64,000 nucleotides of DNA. Origin: Notolepis coatsorum. Taxonomy: Eukaryota; Chordata; Actinopteri; Aulopiformes; Paralepididae. Positions 59,561-64,000 of the stretch are shown here, one piece after another. Made by a program: the position numbers and the translations under genes. A model generated the notes under the pieces. That model made no database searches. It saw only the letters and a program-made list of their open reading frames with translations, and was not told where the DNA came from. Position 1 is the stretch's first letter, and each line of letters opens with the position of its first letter. The DNA is taken from positions 117,773,127 to 117,837,126 of the forward strand of contig OZ020594.1 of NCBI GenBank assembly GCA_963971535.1, given 5' to 3'.

Positions 59561-60219
59561 AAACGGCAGTATTTGTGTGAAAATTATTACGTGCACATTC
59601 AATAATCAGTACATTTAGTTGAAGTGCCTATAATTCATATTTTCTGTGAATGTATGCATAGTAGTATTTTCTGGACTGATATAAATAACTTAAAACAGGA
59701 AAATCATTAAATTCTATGCTAAAAAAAGAGCATGTTAGAAATTGATCTTAATGATGTCAATGCTTTGCATAATATATGTTATAATGTACACTACAGTGCA
59801 CTGTATGGCTCCTTTGCATTCTGGTTATATGCTAACTTAATTTAGTTGTAGGCTGTATAATTGAGATGACAATAAATGTAATCTAGTCTAATCAGTCTGA
59901 TTTGACATTCAGAAATCAAGAGTCGATTACTCTCGTGGGTGCTGAATTAACGTTTTTTCATATTATTTACGTGGAGTTCACCAGTCGAATATCTTTAGAA
60001 AACATTATTTAACATTAAACGAGGGGGAAAACAAGATGTGAAGGTCGTAACGTGTACCTATTGTATTTTGGTGTTATTTAGTTGCAGTGCCATGTTTGGT
60101 CAATAGGTGGCACTCCGTTGTTTGTACCTGATGTAGCTACAGGTTTAATTTGACCTGAGCCAGTGACTTCTTCACTTCCTGTTCCACCTGACCTCTGACA
60201 GCAGTGTCAACTTGTTATC
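59561..60219. other. Spacer, nothing recognised
   Basis: No coding exon or repeat boundary identified. Confidence 0.4.
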
Positions 60220-60222
60220 TTA

Positions 60223-60944
60223 GGCCCCGTTTAGACGAGCGTTTTGTGAACAGAAACCGCAAAAGTCATCTTGTGGTTTCACTTTTAATTTTACGTTTAG
60301 ACGAGCGTTTTGGGGTGAAATTCTCCGTGCAGACGACGCTGTAACGACGGAGACTCGCTGTCACACGATTGGCTCATATGTCACATGACGTGCTGTGAAG
60401 ACCCGCCCTACTCTGCCTCTGATTCGCAGACTGTGGATGGGGAATGTGATTGCACCAAAGCAGAGTCACTCACAGACAGTGGATCCACTCACGCCGCGGG
60501 ACAGATTCTTGTGTATTTAAACCCTTTCACTGCCACACGACAGCCGGTTGTGTGATAGTAAAGGGGTAACCTTCTGTCGTGTGGCAGTGAAAGGGTTAAA
60601 AGTACTGCCAATGTAGCCTTCAGGTGATCTCCGTTGATATAAGTCAGACATACTTGCTTTGTTTACGTCTCGGCTACTGGCGCATACCTGCTACCTGTGA
60701 CGTAAGCAGTACGCGCGACCAGAGCCGTGACAACCATTTCGTCATCGTTTTATCAGATTTATACGTTTTAACAGTTTAGACGAGAGCCCAAAGCTTTTGC
60801 GTTTCTAGGAATTCCACCCTGGAAGGTAGTCTCACTTTTTTGCGGTTTCACCCCGTAAAAACGCCGTTTCCGTATAAACGAAAGGCACATCTGTAAAAAT
60901 ATTTTTGCGGATTCACCTGCTAGCGTTTCCGTCTAAACGGGGCC
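60223..60944. mobile_element. PIF/Harbinger-like MITE with TTA duplication
   Basis: Ends GGCCCCGTTTAGACG and CGTCTAAACGGGGCC are perfect inverted repeats. TTA lies at 60220-60222 and 60945-60947. Inside, a 24-bp perfect hairpin AACCCTTTCACTGCCACACG... (60520-60543, 60574-60597) is present. Confidence 0.8.
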
Positions 60945-60973
60945 TTAGTTCTCTAGTAACGATGTGTGGCTAC

Positions 60974-61907
60974 TAGGGGTGTAACGGTACACAAAATCCA
61001 CGGTTCGGTACGTACCTCGGTTTTGAAGTCACGGTTCGGTATTTTTTCGGTACAGTGGGGGGGATAAAAAAATTTGCTTTTCATTTATCTATTTATTTAA
61101 CTGTATTAAACAATATAAAACGAATTGGCCATAATTTACTGAGCTGAGGTTGATCACATGATGTACTCGAGTACTCGTGGAGGAAAACGCTGTACAAAAT
61201 AAACGTCTTTTCCGGTGTTTTAGACTTTTATTTTGAAGCCCACCGACCGGAGCTTTTCCGGTGTTTTAGACTTTTATTTTGAAGCCCACCGACCGGAGCG
61301 GAAGTATTGGTGTTATTATCCCAGCTGCCTAGCAGAACGTATTGAGCCGACAACTTGTCTCGTCCCGTCCCGTTCTGTGTTTTTGAGCTAATGATAAAAC
61401 AAATGTTGATTGTTGGTGAACAACTAATAGGTTTGTTTTAACGTTAGCTACTAACGTTAGATGCAGCTACTACAGGCAATCAACGATGAGGAGGAAGCGT
61501 CAAAGCCGTATAGAATAGCCCTGTGCTGTGTGCGTACTTAGGCACGACTCGAAACTACCTGAGTGTTATAATAAATTAATTCATGTTTAACTTGTGTCCA
61601 GTCCTTTGACTAGCCCCACCCGTTCATTGTAAACAATGATGCATGTAATTGTATTAACGTTATTGTGTGTTGTAGGCAGCTATGCTATACATTGTATTTA
61701 GTTTGTTACTGTTAGCTATTTAGCTAATATTGAATAGCATCAATGACGCTAGATCTTTAATCTTTATTTAGCAGTCCAGTTTCTCCGGGCAGTAGCGAGT
61801 AACTACTTGGGTCTACACTACAAATAACGCTACTTGGTTAAAAGGAGCAACACTATTGAGAAATGTAGTTAAGCTATGTGCTCACAGGAGCTGCCGTGCG
61901 CCTTTTG
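60974..61907. other. hAT-like terminus, 46-bp duplication and spacer
   Basis: CTAGGGGTGTAACGGTACAC at 60974 is a typical left end of a fish hAT MITE with CGGTTCGGTA repeats; no right end was found. A perfect 46-bp tandem duplication lies at 61207-61252 and 61253-61298. The remainder is unassigned. Confidence 0.55.
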
Positions 61908-62642
61908 CTTTTTCCAAATCCAACTGTGCAAAAATGCTTCCGCATTCGTCACCGGAGGTACCGTAGTGGCGTGCGGTAACGCGCCTTTCATTTTCCTTCA
62001 CGCAGTGCCCAGCGGCGGCGTGCTCGCTCAGGTGCGTGCGTGCGCCGGCGTGCTCGCGAGGTGCTCGCGCATGCGCATGAGATCCCGCCTTAACAATATA
62101 TATAAGTCACCGCCCCAAATTCAGTATCCAGAAATAGCTCAATTGGCAAGACGCCATGGCTGTGGATCCTACAGCTAGTTGCTGGTGAGTTCGAATCCCG
62201 TCAAATATATTTTTTTTAACGTGATTTTTTTTTAACGTGTATTCTTTCGCCGGTTAAGGTTAGGCATGGTTAAGGTTAAGGTTAGGCATTGTTTCGGAGT
62301 TGGTTAAGGTTAGAACGGTTAAGTTTAGGCGCTGTTAAGGAGCTGGTTAAGGTTAGAGTTTGTCAAAGAGAATGGCAATATTCTTTCTATGGTTAAGGTT
62401 AGGCATGGTTAAGGTTAAGGTTAAGGTTAGGCATTGTTTCGGAGTTGGTTAAGGTTAGAACGGTTAAGTTTAGGCGCTGTTAAGGAGCTGGTTAAGGTTA
62501 GAGTTTGTCAAAGAGAATGGCAATAGACAGCCTATTTCCGCGCGACAGCTCCCAAAGCGGGCCTGAAAAGAAAGGCGCTTTACCGTAGTGGCGTGCGGTG
62601 ACGAATGCTTCCGCATTTTTGCACTGTTGGATTTGGAAAAAG
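61908..62642. mobile_element. Inverted-repeat unit with tRNA-like and GGTTAG-rich sequence
   Basis: Arms of about 45 bp (61908-61953, 62598-62642), TTTTTCCAAATCCAAC..GTGCAAAAATGC, are inverted. Within each arm the CTTCCG block is flipped relative to the other. The interior has a tRNA-like segment (62130-62200) and a ~130-bp tandem duplication (62254-62382, 62391-62525) rich in GGTTAAGGTTAGG. Confidence 0.65.
62130..62200 (+). other. tRNA-like segment (Pol III A and B boxes)
   Basis: A box TAGCTCAATTGG (62135-62146) and B box GTTCGAATCC (62189-62198) at near-tRNA spacing, followed by an A/T-rich tract. Acceptor ends do not pair well, so it is probably a SINE head or tRNA pseudogene. Confidence 0.55.
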
Positions 62643-62731
62643 CCACACGCCTCCCGTGCTGTGCAATAGTAACGTCAGCGGCCCGCCTCCCCACACGTCC
62701 GGTTAGTTGTGCACGTTATATTAGGGCCGGT

Positions 62732-62992
62732 GTTCTGCGGAATCCTACTGCCTCCTCGAAAACTGCTGCCGTAGCGCGACTCGCTAGACGCGTCTGCAAA
62801 ATTCCACTGCTCTGCTGAGAACTACTGCCGGTGACGTCAGTGCTGCGAAATTCCATTACTACTACTTCCTCGAAAACTGCTGCCGTAGCGCGACTCGCTA
62901 GACGCGAGGAGGCAGTAGGATTCCGCAGAACAACGCGTCTGCAAAATTCTACTACTCTGCTGAGAACTACTGCCGTAGCGCGAATCGCCTAT
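62732..62992. repeat. Local direct and inverted repeats
   Basis: A perfect 26-bp inverted pair (TTCTGCGGAATCCTACTGCC..., 62732-62757 and 62905-62930) surrounds direct copies of ACTGCTGCCGTAGCGCGACT (62762 and 62877), with a third diverged copy near 62967. Confidence 0.75.
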
Positions 62993-63460
62993 ATCTTTGG
63001 ACAGCTGGGTGACGTCACCCTATAGTTCACTCCGAATTCCAACAGGTGTACCGACATTTTATCATCTACAAATACATTCGGATGATATTGTTTAAGATAT
63101 ATCAACAAGACTCAACAAGACGTTCGTCAGCAAGGTGGCAGAATATTGTAGAGTGAACGATTGTGGGTCATGCGCATGCGTGCGCAAGCACAGGAGCGCT
63201 GTCAGCAGAATTCAGCAGAGTAGTTGTTTTTAATCTAATTGTTAATACATATATATCGCTATCAAAGAATGCTCCCACTACAGAATCATTTTATATGACC
63301 TCACTACTCACTCCATGTATACTGTATGCATATGGTGAGCATATTTTTATACTCTATCATAACATTTTTATGTAAGATTTCTGGGGTAAGGTATTTCAAT
63401 ACACCAATATCGTTTTTTGTAGCTGAAAACGAGTGGAAAGGGATTGTGGGTCATCATGCG
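62993..63460. other. Spacer
   Basis: Contains two copies of GATTGTGGGTCAT[CAT]GCGCA (about 63160 and 63441). No gene. Confidence 0.4.
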
Positions 63461-64000
63461 CACTACAGCTGGGTATTAGCACTACAGCTGGGCACTACAG
63501 CTGGGTATTACAGCTGCGCACTACAGCTGGGTATTACAGCTGGGCACTACAGCTGGGTATTACAGCTGGGTATTACAGCTGGGCACTACAGCTGGGTATT
63601 ACAGCTGGGCACTACAGCTGGGTATTACAGCTGGGTATTACAGCTGGGCACTACAGCTGGGTATTACAGCTGCGCACTACAGCTGGGCACTACAGCTGGG
63701 TATTACAGCTGGGCACTACAGCTGGGTATTACAGCTGGGTATTACAGCTGCGCACTACAGCTGGGTATTACAGCTGGGCACTACAGCTGGGTATTACAGC
63801 TGGGTATTACAGCTGGGCACTACAGCTGGGTATTACAGCTGGGCACTACAGCTGGGTATTACAGCTGGGCACTACAGCTGGGTATTACAGCTGGGTATTA
63901 CAGCTGCGCACTACAGCTGGGTATTACAGCTGGGCACTACAGCTGGGTATTACAGCTGGGTATTACAGCTGCGCACTACAGCTGGGTATTACAGCTGGGT
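63461..64000. repeat. 13/26-bp minisatellite with CAGCTG in every unit
   Basis: Units alternate TATTACAGCTGGG and CACTACAGCTGGG with some CGCAC variants, about 41 units, running off the window end. Confidence 0.95.

Noticed and set aside
62130-62200. Functional tRNA gene
   Set aside because: A and B boxes are good but acceptor and anticodon stems do not close convincingly.

Overview
The window looks like a repeat-dense stretch of a teleost fish nuclear genome. The evidence is spliced genes with GT-AG introns, a C2H2 zinc-finger exon, a replication-type histone H2A gene with its 3' stem-loop, a P2X7-type ballast-domain gene, and transposon families typical of ray-finned fish (BEL/Pao, several non-LTR clades, hAT, PIF/Harbinger, tRNA-SINEs, many minisatellites). 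Nothing looks bacterial and there is no CRISPR array. The species cannot be named from sequence alone.

Layout. (a) 1-6.6 kb is the gene-bearing part. The 3' six exons of a transposase-like gene run on + (56-2098). Convergent to it is a complete three-exon gene on - (5805-4260) that encodes only the cysteine-rich intracellular 'ballast' module of P2X7. A 3' zinc-finger exon follows (6130-6601). (b) 6.6-14.3 kb holds no recognisable gene but has a clean 917-bp Mutator-like non-autonomous element with a 9-bp duplication, a small hAT element, two fold-back repeats and LINE tails. (c) 14.36-22.92 kb is a young BEL/Pao LTR retrotransposon (- strand). (d) 23.3-29.4 kb is a 10/20-bp minisatellite broken by at least five insertions. 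(e) 30.2-33.0 kb is a non-LTR element (called LINE-A here) with a frameshift. (f) 33.35-40.84 kb is a 30-bp minisatellite interrupted by a nested stack (hAT > ORF1-only LINE > Harbinger MITE > LINE-A fragment) and by a second LINE; it ends in an 84-bp perfect palindrome. (g) 41.0-56.2 kb is one - strand LINE (LINE-R) split by a second BEL/Pao copy and by a TIR element that carries an XPG/PIN-like gene; that element contains another Harbinger MITE and two SINEs. (h) 56.3-64 kb has a 42-bp minisatellite, histone H2A, a Harbinger-like MITE, an inverted-repeat unit with tRNA-like and GGTTAG-rich sequence, and a terminal 13/26-bp minisatellite.

Best candidates for something under-described: the 5.6-kb TIR element at 50460-56033, which has about 336-bp inverted repeats and a TTA duplication and encodes an XPG-like nuclease-type protein without a visible DDE transposase (Academ is the closest known framework); and the ballast-only P2X7-like gene lying tail-to-tail with an intact transposase-like gene. 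The two BEL/Pao copies are also unusual: one has lost the integrase core and the other has lost RT-RNase H, so each keeps what the other lacks.
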